Positions 39,559-51,036 of a DNA stretch of 64,000 bases are shown piece by piece. Location of the stretch: positions 2,046,001 to 2,110,000 of the forward strand of contig NZ_CP091508.1 in NCBI RefSeq assembly GCF_022870865.1, written 5' to 3'. Both the position numbers and the translations under genes were made by a program. Source of the stretch: Uruburuella testudinis. Lineage in GTDB: Bacteria; Pseudomonadota; Gammaproteobacteria; Burkholderiales; Neisseriaceae. Positions within the stretch are counted from its first letter, which is position 1. Each line of letters starts with the position of its first letter. Under the pieces are notes generated by a model that saw only the letters and a list, made by a program, of their open reading frames with translations, did no database searches and had not been told where the DNA came from.

Positions 39559-39906
39559 TCAATCTTGCGGTGCCGCGTCTTCAGCCAGCGCAGCCAACAC
39601 CGAAGCAAGCAAGCCGGGGAAACGTGCATCTAAATCTTCACGCCGCAGTGATAATTGATATTCGCGCCCATGGCGGATCTGCCACACCACCCCGCTATCC
39701 CGCAAAATACGCCAATGATGGGTCATGGTAGATTTGGGAACCCCGGGTAAAACCGCACAACACGGGTGCGGCCCGCCCTCTGCAATCATGCGTACAGCCG
39801 CCAAGCGCAACGGATTGCCCAAAGCCACCAATACGTTTTCCAAGCGAATCTGCTCACGAGCCGGATGATTAGCCGGTAAATTCTGCGAAAAAATGCGTGT
39901 ATTCAT
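39559..39906 (-). CDS. ArsR-family winged-helix regulator
   Basis: 115 residues. Winged helix with LENVLVALGNPLRLAAVRMI, recognition-helix PGVPKSTMTHHWRILRDSGVV and wing RHGREYQLSL. The GGPHPCCAVLPG segment contains an adjacent Cys pair, but the classic metal-site ELCVCDL is not present, so the inducer is unclear. The ATG at 39906 is used; six more residues are possible. No target operon is adjacent, so it may act on itself or at a distance. Confidence 0.8.
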   Translation of the reverse strand: MNTRIFSQNLPANHPAREQIRLENVLVALGNPLRLAAVRMIAEGGPHPCCAVLPGVPKSTMTHHWRILRDSGVVWQIRHGREYQLSLRREDLDARFPGLLASVLAALAEDAAPQD

Positions 39907-39971
39907 GCTGCGGATAGTATGCACAGCTTACGGCTAAGTCAAGCCGCCGCATACCATACGCAGGCCGTCTG

Positions 39972-40075
39972 ATGCCTGCCCACAACAATAATCTAACGGC
40001 ATTGGCGCGCCTTACCATACACGTGCACCATCTTCGGCTTATTGCCTTGTTCAGCTTACTTGCGTGCATGGGCAT
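39972..40075. repeat. Family A repeat, short form (104 bp)
   Basis: ATGCCTGCCCACAACAATAA to AGCTTACTTGCGTGCATGGG-CAT. Same 104-base length as the copy at 31303. Confidence 0.6.
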
Positions 40076-40134
40076 TAACCGCACAATGGCTGCCGCTGCA
40101 ACAGAAATTTGGCCAAGGCCTCTCTGCTTAATAA

Positions 40135-40168
40135 AAAACCGGAATCCTGTAAAGAAGATTCCGGTCTT
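40135..40168 (-). terminator. Terminator of eno-ftsB
   Basis: AAAACCGGAATC / GATTCCGGTCTT hairpin; on the minus strand it ends in TTTTTTATT. Confidence 0.85.
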
Positions 40169-40191
40169 GAACAGCATCAGCGGTTATAGCG

Positions 40192-40470
40192 TCACGGATT
40201 GCGGCGTACCAAGCGGTAATAAGTTTCTCCGCTTTGAATATAACCTAAATCTACACGGGCGATTTCAGCGATGGCATCCTGCCCTTCGGCCAAATCCATG
40301 ACCTCCGCCGCCAACGCGGTGTTGCGTAAAGCGAGCGCCTGGTTTTTTTCTTCCTGCGCCACCACCCGGTCTTGCAGCTGCCACATATCGCGCCAACCGC
40401 CTTTGGAAAGCCAAAGGCTGTATTGAAACCATGCAATTGCAGCCATTAAAACCAAAGTCACCCACTTCAT
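40192..40470 (-). CDS. ftsB: Cell-division protein FtsB
   Basis: 92-residue bitopic protein of the FtsQLB divisome complex. The N-terminus has one membrane segment (WVTLVLMAAIAWFQYSLWLS) followed by a periplasmic coiled coil (DRVVAQEEKNQALALRN to EVMDLAEG) and the family end GYIQSGETYYRLV. It begins ten bases after the enolase stop; the eno-ftsB pairing is common in proteobacteria. Confidence 0.9.
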   Translation of the reverse strand: MKWVTLVLMAAIAWFQYSLWLSKGGWRDMWQLQDRVVAQEEKNQALALRNTALAAEVMDLAEGQDAIAEIARVDLGYIQSGETYYRLVRRNP

Positions 40471-40480
40471 GGTTTATGCC

Positions 40481-43643
<3,163 letters not shown>

Positions 43644-43737
43644 TTACATAAATAAACCCAACACTTCATCATGACATCAAAGTAAGAAAACAGTACAATT
43701 GAGGCCGTCTGAAAACCACTGATAAAAGTATCGGATA

Positions 43738-44181
43738 ATGCACATTACCACACTTGCCAAACTCATTCTCACCGGCGCGCTGGCGGTCTCTGCCCCGCTG
43801 TCTGCCGCCGAAGTCTTCACCTGGAAAAACCACAGCGGCACCAACACCTATTCCGACGTGCCGCGCAACCTCAAGCCGGCACAATCCGGCAGGGTTAACG
43901 TGCGCACCCGCAGCGTAACCCCCGCCGTGCCGACACAACCGGCCGTTGCCGAAAATCAGTCGCTGGCCGATCAGCAAAAGCAGCTCAGCGAAGAAATCGC
44001 CCGCCAAAACAAACAAGTAGAAGCGCAAAACCAAAAAATCGAAGCAGAAAACCGCCGGCAGCAAGAGGCCAACTGCCAAACCGCCCGCATCAACCGCCAG
44101 TTTGCCGAAAGCGCCCGCGTCAACAACCGTGCCGATTTAATCGCCCGCTACGATGCCGATATTGCCAAATTCTGCAATTAA
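43738..44181 (+). CDS. DUF4124 domain envelope protein
   Basis: 147 residues. Signal peptide KLILTGALAVSAPLSAA, then the DUF4124 pattern EVFTWKNHSGTNTYSDVPRN followed by a coiled-coil of Gln/Lys/Glu (QKQLSEEIARQNKQVEAQNQ). Secreted or periplasmic, function unknown. Cys residues in ANCQTARIN and AKFCN may form a disulfide. Confidence 0.8.
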   Translation: MHITTLAKLILTGALAVSAPLSAAEVFTWKNHSGTNTYSDVPRNLKPAQSGRVNVRTRSVTPAVPTQPAVAENQSLADQQKQLSEEIARQNKQVEAQNQKIEAENRRQQEANCQTARINRQFAESARVNNRADLIARYDADIAKFCN

Positions 44182-44194
44182 ACACACTCTGCCG

Positions 44195-44231
44195 AGGCCG
44201 TCTGAAACACCGCGTTTCTTTCAGACGGCCT
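44195..44231 (+). terminator. Paired uptake sequences after the DUF4124 gene
   Basis: AGGCCGTCTGAAA / TTTCAGACGGCCT with an 11-base loop, 13 bases past the stop, followed by TTTT. Confidence 0.7.
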
Positions 44232-44251
44232 TTTACTGCCTCCAGCCCAAC

Positions 44252-44265
44252 AATTGTTAACAATT
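44252..44265. promoter_or_regulatory. Perfect 14-bp palindrome upstream of xdhA
   Basis: AATTGTTAACAATT, 212 bases before the xdhA ATG, where a dimeric regulator could bind. No neighbouring regulator gene is visible. The following 44266-44477 has TTTGCTATGCT as a possible -10 region. Confidence 0.35.
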
Positions 44266-44477
44266 TATTGCCAATGCTATTCTTCTTTGCTATGCTGCAA
44301 CCATCACTTTCCGGCTGCTGAAGCGGCCTTCGGGATTCAACCATCTACCTGTTAAAGCAGCCTATTACCGCCATCGGCATCAAGACACGGCGCTTTAAAA
44401 AGGCGGGTCGGATCGAACAGAGCTGCGGCACAGCAGCGTTTATAGTGGCCACACTATATATTCGGAGCGCACCCATC

Positions 44478-45905
44478 ATGATTCAAATCAACCTCAACGG
44501 CCGTTGGCAGCAAATCGACCGAATCGACCCCAACACTACCCTGCTGCACTATCTGCGCCATCACGCCGCGCTCACCGACAGCAAAGAAGGCTGTGCCGGC
44601 GGCGACTGCGGCGCCTGCTCGGTGTTGCTCGGACAGCAGCAGGCCGACGGCAGCATCCGCTACCGCCACATCAACAGCTGCATCGCCCTGCTCGCACAAG
44701 CACACAACGGCTACATTGTCACCGCCTCCGCCCTCGCCACCCTGCACGATTCAGACGGCCTGCATCCGGCTCAACGCGCGCTGGTCGAGCAACACGGCTC
44801 GCAATGCGGCTTTTGCACGCCCGGATTTGCCGTGGCGCTGGCCGCGCTGTATGAAAACCATTCCGGCCGCGCCGCCGACAAAGCTCAAGTGCATACCGCC
44901 ATTTCCGGCAATTTGTGCCGCTGCACCGGCTACCGCCCGATTGTCGAAGCCGGATTGAGCATGCACCAATATGCAGCCCATGCAGGCCAAACCGCAACGC
45001 CAGCGCCGCCTCCTGCCGCCGATTGCGCCGAACTGAGCCACAACGGCCGCACGCTGCTGATTCCGCAAAACGAAGCCCAATTGCAGCAAGCCTTGCGCCG
45101 GTATCCCGATGCCGTATTGTGGGCCGGCGGCACCGATTTGGGGCTGACCCTCACCCAACAATTCAAACAATACGACACCATTATCTGCCTGCACCAAGTG
45201 GCCGAACTGCTTCAGACGGCCTCGAATAAACACAGCATCGATATCGGCGCGGCGGTGTGTTATCAAGATGCTGAAACGCTGCTGCACGAGCATTTTCCCG
45301 CATTCGGCGCACTGATGCACCGCTTTGCCTCACAGCCCATCCGCCATCTCGGCACCATCGGCGGCAACATTGCCAACGCTTCGCCCATCGGCGACACTCC
45401 GCCGGTTTTATTGGCTTTGGAGGCGGAAGTCGAAATTGTCGAAGTGCTTTCAGACGGCCGCCGGCACCACACGATTGCGCTGGCCGATTTCTTTCTCGAC
45501 TACAAACAAACCCGCCTGCCTAAAGCCGCCTATATCCGCAACATCCGTATTCCGCAACTGCAAGCCGGGGAAGCCCTGCATGTTTACAAAGTGAGCAAAC
45601 GGCCGGAAGACGACATTTCCGCCGTGCTTTTCGCCGCCAAAATGCGCATCATCAGTGGCCGTATCCAAGCCGCCCGCATTGCCTACGGCGGCATGGCGGC
45701 CATTCCGAAGCTGGCCGTGCGCACCGCCGCCGCGCTGGTCGACAAGCCGTTTGAGATAGAGAACCTGCAACAAGCAGCCAACCACCTGCCGGATGAATTC
45801 TCGCCGATGAGCGATGTACGCGCTGGTGCAGCTTACCGTATGCAGGTCGCACAAAATCTGCTGCTGAAGCCGCTGCTGGCAAACGAAACCGCCGAGGCCG
45901 TCTGA
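44478..45905 (+). CDS. xdhA: Xanthine dehydrogenase small subunit (Fe-S/FAD)
   Basis: 475 residues. Two N-terminal 2Fe-2S clusters: GCAGGDCGACSVLLG-like EGCAGGDCGACSVLL, NSCIALL, QCGFCTPGF and NLCRCTGYRP. The FAD domain has WAGGTDLGLTLTQQ and LGTIGGNIANASPIGDTPP, and the C-terminal CO-dehydrogenase flavoprotein part follows. Together with XdhB it oxidises hypoxanthine and xanthine to urate with NAD+. GGAGCG precedes ATG 44478. The last codons EAV and stop are the uptake sequence GAGGCCGTCTGA. Confidence 0.93.
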   Translation: MIQINLNGRWQQIDRIDPNTTLLHYLRHHAALTDSKEGCAGGDCGACSVLLGQQQADGSIRYRHINSCIALLAQAHNGYIVTASALATLHDSDGLHPAQRALVEQHGSQCGFCTPGFAVALAALYENHSGRAADKAQVHTAISGNLCRCTGYRPIVEAGLSMHQYAAHAGQTATPAPPPAADCAELSHNGRTLLIPQNEAQLQQALRRYPDAVLWAGGTDLGLTLTQQFKQYDTIICLHQVAELLQTASNKHSIDIGAAVCYQDAETLLHEHFPAFGALMHRFASQPIRHLGTIGGNIANASPIGDTPPVLLALEAEVEIVEVLSDGRRHHTIALADFFLDYKQTRLPKAAYIRNIRIPQLQAGEALHVYKVSKRPEDDISAVLFAAKMRIISGRIQAARIAYGGMAAIPKLAVRTAAALVDKPFEIENLQQAANHLPDEFSPMSDVRAGAAYRMQVAQNLLLKPLLANETAEAV

Positions 45906-46034
45906 ACAGCTGTTCATCAAGGCAATCCGGCTGCGTTGCCGCTGTTTTATCCGCTAACGGTTATCAATGGCAATCACAAACCAACAAGCGCACCGTATTT
46001 CTTTATCCCAAAACATATCTGAAAAACAAAAAAA

Positions 46035-46072
46035 GCCGTCTGAAAACCCTTTATCCGGCTTATTCAGACGGC
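46035..46072. terminator. Paired uptake sequences between xdhA and xdhB
   Basis: GCCGTCTGAA and TTCAGACGGC with an 18-base loop; a weak attenuator between the two subunit genes is possible. Confidence 0.4.
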
Positions 46073-46090
46073 CACCGTAAAGGCAACCCC

Positions 46091-48493
46091 ATGAGCCACA
46101 CACCCGACACCGCCCATCTGCTGCAACAACCCGTACAAGGCAGCGCCGGGCAGCCGCACCCGCACGACAGCGCCCGCCGCCACGTTACCGGCAGCGCGCC
46201 CTATGTAGACGATATGGCCGAGCTGCCCGGCACCGTACACATCGCCATCGGCAAAAGCCCGATTGCCCATGGCCGTCTGAACGCCCTGCATCTGGATGAT
46301 GTGCGCACGGCAGAAGGCGTTATCGACATTTTAACCTTTGCCGATTTACCCGCCGAAACCGATGTCGGCCCTGTTTTCAAGGGCGACCCTTTGCTGGTAG
46401 AAAAAGAAATTTCCTTTTACGGCCAGCCTTTATTTGCCGTGGCCGCCCGCTCGCACCGTCTGGCCAAACAGGCCGCTTTATCGGGCAGAGCCGATTGCGA
46501 AGCCGCCGAGCCGGTGCTCGATATCGCCGCCGCCATGCGCCAAAACCGCTTCGTGCGCCCGCCCCATTTCATGCAAAAAGGCGATGCCGCCGCCGTATTG
46601 GCCGCCGCCGAGCACACGTTAAGCGGCAAACTGTATGTGCGCGGGCAGGAGCATTTTTATCTGGAAACCCAGGTTTCCTACGCCATTCCCGAAGACGACG
46701 GCGGCGTCACCGTATACTGCTCCACCCAACACCCCAGCGAAGTGCAGAAACTGGTGGCCGAAGTATTGGGCATACCATTGGCGCTGGTGCGGATTATCGT
46801 ACGCCGTTTGGGCGGCGGCTTCGGCGGCAAAGAAACCCAAGCCGCGCCGTGGGCCTGCCTGGCCGCCCTGTTTGCCGTGCGCCTCAAGCGCCCCGCCAAG
46901 CTCAGACTCGACCGCCAAGACGACATGCAGCTCACCGGCAAACGGCATGATTTTGCCAACGAATACCGCGCCGCTTTTGATGCAGACGGCAAAATCCAAG
47001 CGGCAGACATCCGGCTGGCCGCACTCTGCGGCTACTCGCCCGATCTTTCCGATGCCATTGTCGACCGCGCCATGTTTCACAGCGACAACGCCTACCACTA
47101 CCCCAACGCGCTCATCAGCGGCTACCGCTGCCAAACCCACACCGTCTCCAACACCGCTTTCCGCGGTTTCGGCGGCCCGCAAGGCGTGATTGCCGCCGAA
47201 GCGCTGATGGAAGATATTGCCCAAGCCGTCGGCCACGATGCGCTCGATGTGCGCTACACCAACCTCTATCAAGAAGGCGACAGCACCCATTACGGCCAGA
47301 AAATCGAACATTTTTACCTGCCCGAGCTGATGCGCGAGCTCGAACAAAGCAGCGGCTACCGCACCCGCCGCGAGGCCGTCGGCGCCTTTAACCGCCGCCA
47401 CCGCCACCAAAAACGCGGCCTCGCACTCACGCCGGTTAAATTCGGCATTTCGTTTACCGTCACCTTTTTAAACCAAGGCGGCGCGCTGGTGCATATTTAC
47501 ACCGACGGCAGCGTCCATCTCAATCACGGCGGCGTAGAAATGGGACAAGGCCTGTTTACCAAAGTGGCGCAAATCGTGGCGGCCGAATTCGCGCTCGACA
47601 TTGAACGCATCAAAATTTCCGCCACCGATACCGATAAAGTGCCCAACACATCCGCCACCGCCGCCTCATCGGGCACCGACCTCAACGGCATGGCCGCACA
47701 AAATGCCTGCCGCACGCTCAAACAGCGCTTGTTGGATTTTATCGGCAGTCATTTCGACAGGCCGTCTGAAAACGTGCGCTTCTGGCGCAACCATGTCTTG
47801 ATTGCCGATAACGACATCCGCACTGCCGATAATGATGCGCTGGCCGCACTCGCCGCCGACCCGCAACACTGCCGCTGCCTCGCTTTCGGCGAATTGGCAA
47901 CCTTGGCCTACCAACACAGCATTTCACTTTCGGCCAGCGGCTTTTATGCCACACCGGAAATTTATTACCACCGCGACAGCGCCAGCGGCAAACCGTTTTA
48001 TTACTTCGCTTTCGGTGCCGCTTGCAGCGAAGTGGAAATCGACACCCTCACCGGCGAATACCGCGTATTGCGCAGCGACATCCTGCACGATGTCGGCCGC
48101 TCCATCAATCCGGCCGTCGACATCGGCCAGATTGAAGGCGGCTTTATCCAAGGCATGGGCTGGCTCACCACCGAAGATTTGCGCTGGAACGACAACGGCA
48201 GGCTCGACAGCGCCGCTGCCGCCACCTATAAAATCCCCACCGCCGCCGATGTGCCCGAAATATTCAACGTAGCGCTCTATCACCGCGCCAATCCCGAAGC
48301 CACCGTTTACCACAGCAAAGCCGTGGGCGAACCGCCTTTTATGCTGGGCATCTCCGTCTGGTGCGCCCTGCGCGATGCCGTGGCCGCCTGCGCCGATTAC
48401 CGCGTGCGCCCCGAATTAAACGCCCCCGCCACACCGGAAGAAATCCTGCATGCCGTCAACCGCGTACAGTCAGGAGCAGATAATGCCGTCTGA
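46091..48493 (+). CDS. xdhB: Xanthine dehydrogenase molybdopterin-binding subunit
   Basis: 800 residues, the large subunit. Visible molybdenum-cofactor and substrate stretches: VTGSAPYVDDMAELPG, the substrate-Glu region GQEHFYLETQ, GGGFGGKETQ, FRGFGGPQG, HGGVEMGQGLFTK, GTDLNGMAAQNAC and the catalytic-Glu motif KAVGEPPFMLGISV near the C-terminus. The AV and stop come from an ATGCCGTCTGAA uptake sequence that also holds the xdhC start codon. An in-frame uptake sequence (DRPSENV) lies near 47760. Confidence 0.93.
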   Translation: MSHTPDTAHLLQQPVQGSAGQPHPHDSARRHVTGSAPYVDDMAELPGTVHIAIGKSPIAHGRLNALHLDDVRTAEGVIDILTFADLPAETDVGPVFKGDPLLVEKEISFYGQPLFAVAARSHRLAKQAALSGRADCEAAEPVLDIAAAMRQNRFVRPPHFMQKGDAAAVLAAAEHTLSGKLYVRGQEHFYLETQVSYAIPEDDGGVTVYCSTQHPSEVQKLVAEVLGIPLALVRIIVRRLGGGFGGKETQAAPWACLAALFAVRLKRPAKLRLDRQDDMQLTGKRHDFANEYRAAFDADGKIQAADIRLAALCGYSPDLSDAIVDRAMFHSDNAYHYPNALISGYRCQTHTVSNTAFRGFGGPQGVIAAEALMEDIAQAVGHDALDVRYTNLYQEGDSTHYGQKIEHFYLPELMRELEQSSGYRTRREAVGAFNRRHRHQKRGLALTPVKFGISFTVTFLNQGGALVHIYTDGSVHLNHGGVEMGQGLFTKVAQIVAAEFALDIERIKISATDTDKVPNTSATAASSGTDLNGMAAQNACRTLKQRLLDFIGSHFDRPSENVRFWRNHVLIADNDIRTADNDALAALAADPQHCRCLAFGELATLAYQHSISLSASGFYATPEIYYHRDSASGKPFYYFAFGAACSEVEIDTLTGEYRVLRSDILHDVGRSINPAVDIGQIEGGFIQGMGWLTTEDLRWNDNGRLDSAAAATYKIPTAADVPEIFNVALYHRANPEATVYHSKAVGEPPFMLGISVWCALRDAVAACADYRVRPELNAPATPEEILHAVNRVQSGADNAV

Positions 48494-48494
48494 A
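48483..48494 (+). other. Uptake sequence shared by xdhB stop and xdhC start
   Basis: The 12-mer ATGCCGTCTGAA supplies ATG-CCG-TCT-GAA (first four codons of xdhC) and, shifted by two, GCC-GTC-TGA (end of xdhB). The genes overlap by 11 bases and AGGAG lies seven to eleven bases before the ATG. Confidence 0.85.
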
Positions 48495-49403
48495 CACCCA
48501 TGCCCATCGCACTCACTACACAACAGGCCGTCTGAACACCACACTTGGCATCAGGCGCTCGACAACTGCCACCGCAACCGAACGCCGCATGTGCTGGTTT
48601 CGATTATCGGCACTGCCGGCTCCGCCCCGCGCGGCTGCGGCAGCAAAATGGTCATCACCGCCGATGCCGCATACGACACCATCGGCGGCGGCGGTTTGGA
48701 ACACCGCCTGATTGAAAAAGCCCGCCTGTTGTTGCAGGATGCACCCACCGGCGACAGCGCCCATACCCACATCGAAAACTTTTCCCTCGGCGCCAGCTTC
48801 GGCCAATGCTGCGGCGGCAGCGTTACCGTATTGTTTGAATGTTTTGCCTTTGCCGCACAACGCATCGTGCTTTTCGGCGCCGGCCATGTAGCGCAGGCGC
48901 TGGTCGGCATATTGGCACAACTGCCCTGCCGTGTAGATTGGTTCGACAACCGCGAAGACATACTGCCGCAGTCTGAACACCCCCGCATCCGCTGCCGCCG
49001 CTACCATGAAGATGATGCCGCCGCCACCATGCAGGCTTACGGTCAAGGCGCCTATATCTTAATCATGACCCACCGCCACGATTTGGATTACACCCTCATC
49101 GAAGCCGCCCTCGCCCTGCCCGCGCCCGCCGCCTTTATCGGCTGTATCGGCTCGGCCACCAAAGCCAAAAGTTTCACTCAAAAGCTGGCACGACAAGGCT
49201 TTGGCAGCGCCGACAGCAAACGCATCCACATGCCCGTCGGCCTGCCCGGCAAAGGCAAAACCCCGATGGAAGTGGCCGTGGCGGTGGCCGCCCAATGGCT
49301 GCAATGGCGTGATGCACAACTGCCCGACACCCCCCGGCGCAACGAAGGCATCGGGCGCCCGGCGCTGGCAGCATTGTCGCAATCAGCAGTAGAAAAGATG
49401 TGA
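48483..49403 (+). CDS. xdhC: Xanthine dehydrogenase accessory protein XdhC
   Basis: 306 residues. Inserts sulfurated molybdenum cofactor into XdhB. N-terminal XdhC_CoxI domain with VSIIGTAGSAPRGCGSKMVI, TIGGGGLEHRLI and LGASFGQCCGGSVTVLFE; the C-terminal Rossmann domain has VLFGAGHVAQALV, TMRTYDQGA-like QAYGQGAYILIMTH and GCIGSATKAKSF. ATG 48483 with AGGAG upstream is chosen over an in-frame start at 48450 inside xdhB. Its role is clear from neighbours. Confidence 0.92.
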   Translation: MPSEHPCPSHSLHNRPSEHHTWHQALDNCHRNRTPHVLVSIIGTAGSAPRGCGSKMVITADAAYDTIGGGGLEHRLIEKARLLLQDAPTGDSAHTHIENFSLGASFGQCCGGSVTVLFECFAFAAQRIVLFGAGHVAQALVGILAQLPCRVDWFDNREDILPQSEHPRIRCRRYHEDDAAATMQAYGQGAYILIMTHRHDLDYTLIEAALALPAPAAFIGCIGSATKAKSFTQKLARQGFGSADSKRIHMPVGLPGKGKTPMEVAVAVAAQWLQWRDAQLPDTPRRNEGIGRPALAALSQSAVEKM

Positions 49404-49485
49404 ATCATAAAAATTGGAATCATATCAACCGTTTCAGACGGCCTGAAACATTTTGTTTAAACACAGGCCGTCTGAATACCCATTC

Positions 49486-49630
49486 ACAAAAGTAAGCTGA
49501 CAAGGCGGCGGGCCGAAGACAGTACACACGTACGGGGCTGGTTGACTTGGCGCTTCAGCGCCTTAGCGAAAGCAGTCCTCTTCGAGCTCAGGCGAGCCAA
49601 CGCGGTTAGGTTATTTTTGTGAATGGGTAT
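49486..49630. repeat. Family A repeat, long form with near-perfect termini
   Basis: ATACCCATTCACAAAAGTAA at the left and TTATTTTTGTGAATGGGTAT at the right. Interior GGCGCTTCAGCGCC palindrome and CGAAAGCAGTCCTCTTCGAG. An uptake sequence ends exactly where it begins. Confidence 0.8.
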
Positions 49631-49664
49631 GAAACAGCAAAAATAAAATACTCAGGAGCCCACC

Positions 49665-50933
49665 ATGACCCTACACGCACACTTCGGCGAAATTCTCCAT
49701 TATCTGCCCGACGGCCGCCCCGAATATTTTTCAGACGGCCTCTTGCTGGTAGACGAAGACAGCGGCACCATCATCGAATGCACCGCCGCCCAAAGCCGCC
49801 CCGACCTGCCCGATCACATCCGTCAAACGCGCCACCCAAACGCGCTGCTGATGCCGGGCTTTATCGACAGCCACTGCCATTATCCGCAAATCGACATCAT
49901 GGCCAGCTACGGCGAACAGCTGCTCGACTGGCTCAACCAATACACCTTTCCCGCCGAAGCCGAATTTGCCGATGCCGCCCACGCCCGCGCTGTGGCCGAA
50001 TTTTTTCTCGATGAGCTGCAAAACGCCGGCACCACCACCGCCATGGTGTTCGCCACCAGCCATCCGCAATCAGCCGATGCCTTTTTTGAAGCCGCCCGCG
50101 CCCGCAATATGCGCCATATCTGCGGTAAGGTGCTGATGGACAGAAACGCGCCGGCCGCCCTGCTCGACAGCGCCCGCTCCGGCTATGCCAACAGCAAAAC
50201 CCTGATTGAGCGTTGGCACAACCAAGGCCGTCTGAAATACGCCGTTACCCCGCGTTTTGCCATCACCTCCACGCCCGAACAACTTGCATCGGCAGGCAAA
50301 CTGCTGGCCGAATACCCCGGCGTGTATCTGCAAACCCATCTGGCCGAAAACCACGCCGAAATCGATTTCACCGCCACACTGTTCCCCGAGCGCAAAAGCT
50401 ATCTCGATGTTTACGAACACTACGGCCTGCTCGGTGCCACCAGCACCTTTGCCCACGGCATCCACCTCAACGATGCCGAACGCCGCCGCCTGGGCGACAG
50501 CGGCAGCCAAATCGCCTTCTGCCCCTCATCCAACCTGTTTCTCGGCAGCGGCCTGTTTAACCTGAGCGCCAGCCGCGCCCTGTGCGGCGTAAGCTTCGCC
50601 TCCGACATCGGCGCCGGCAACAGCTACTGCATGCTCGCCACACTGGCCGCCGCCTACCAAGTCTGCCAGCTCCAAGGCTATGCCCTATCGGCACACGAAG
50701 CGTTTTACAGCATCACCCAAGGCAACGCCCAAAGCCTGCGCCTTGATGCCCATATCGGCAACTTCAACACCGGCAAAGAAGCCGACTTTATCGCACTCGA
50801 CTGGCAGGCCACGCCGCTGTTGGCCAGGCGCACCGCCCGCTGCCGCAGCCTCGAAGAAAAACTGTTTGCCCTGATGATGCTCGGCGACGATCGGGCCGTG
50901 AAAGCCACTTATATTGCCGGCAAAAAAGTGTAA
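49665..50933 (+). CDS. guaD: Guanine deaminase
   Basis: 422-residue amidohydrolase converting guanine to xanthine, which feeds XdhAB. Metal motifs PGFIDSHCHYPQ, the active-site loop ASYGEQLLDWLNQYTFP, QTHLAENHAEI, FAHGIHLN and SDIGAGNSYCML. Length and order fit GuaD. CAGGAG seven to eight bases upstream supports the ATG at 49665. Linked to xdhABC as a purine-catabolic set, separated by a family A repeat. Confidence 0.92.
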   Translation: MTLHAHFGEILHYLPDGRPEYFSDGLLLVDEDSGTIIECTAAQSRPDLPDHIRQTRHPNALLMPGFIDSHCHYPQIDIMASYGEQLLDWLNQYTFPAEAEFADAAHARAVAEFFLDELQNAGTTTAMVFATSHPQSADAFFEAARARNMRHICGKVLMDRNAPAALLDSARSGYANSKTLIERWHNQGRLKYAVTPRFAITSTPEQLASAGKLLAEYPGVYLQTHLAENHAEIDFTATLFPERKSYLDVYEHYGLLGATSTFAHGIHLNDAERRRLGDSGSQIAFCPSSNLFLGSGLFNLSASRALCGVSFASDIGAGNSYCMLATLAAAYQVCQLQGYALSAHEAFYSITQGNAQSLRLDAHIGNFNTGKEADFIALDWQATPLLARRTARCRSLEEKLFALMMLGDDRAVKATYIAGKKV

Positions 50934-50948
50934 GCGTTCCCATCTGCT

Positions 50949-50985
50949 AAGGCCGTCTGAAAAACCACAGATTTCAGACGGCCTT
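50949..50985 (+). terminator. Terminator of guaD
   Basis: AAGGCCGTCTGAAA / TTTCAGACGGCCTT with a nine-base loop, 16 bases past the stop. Confidence 0.7.
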
Positions 50986-51036
50986 TGACAATTAAGGTAT
51001 CATTCAGGCCGTCTGAAACCTTTTTCCGCCACCGCC

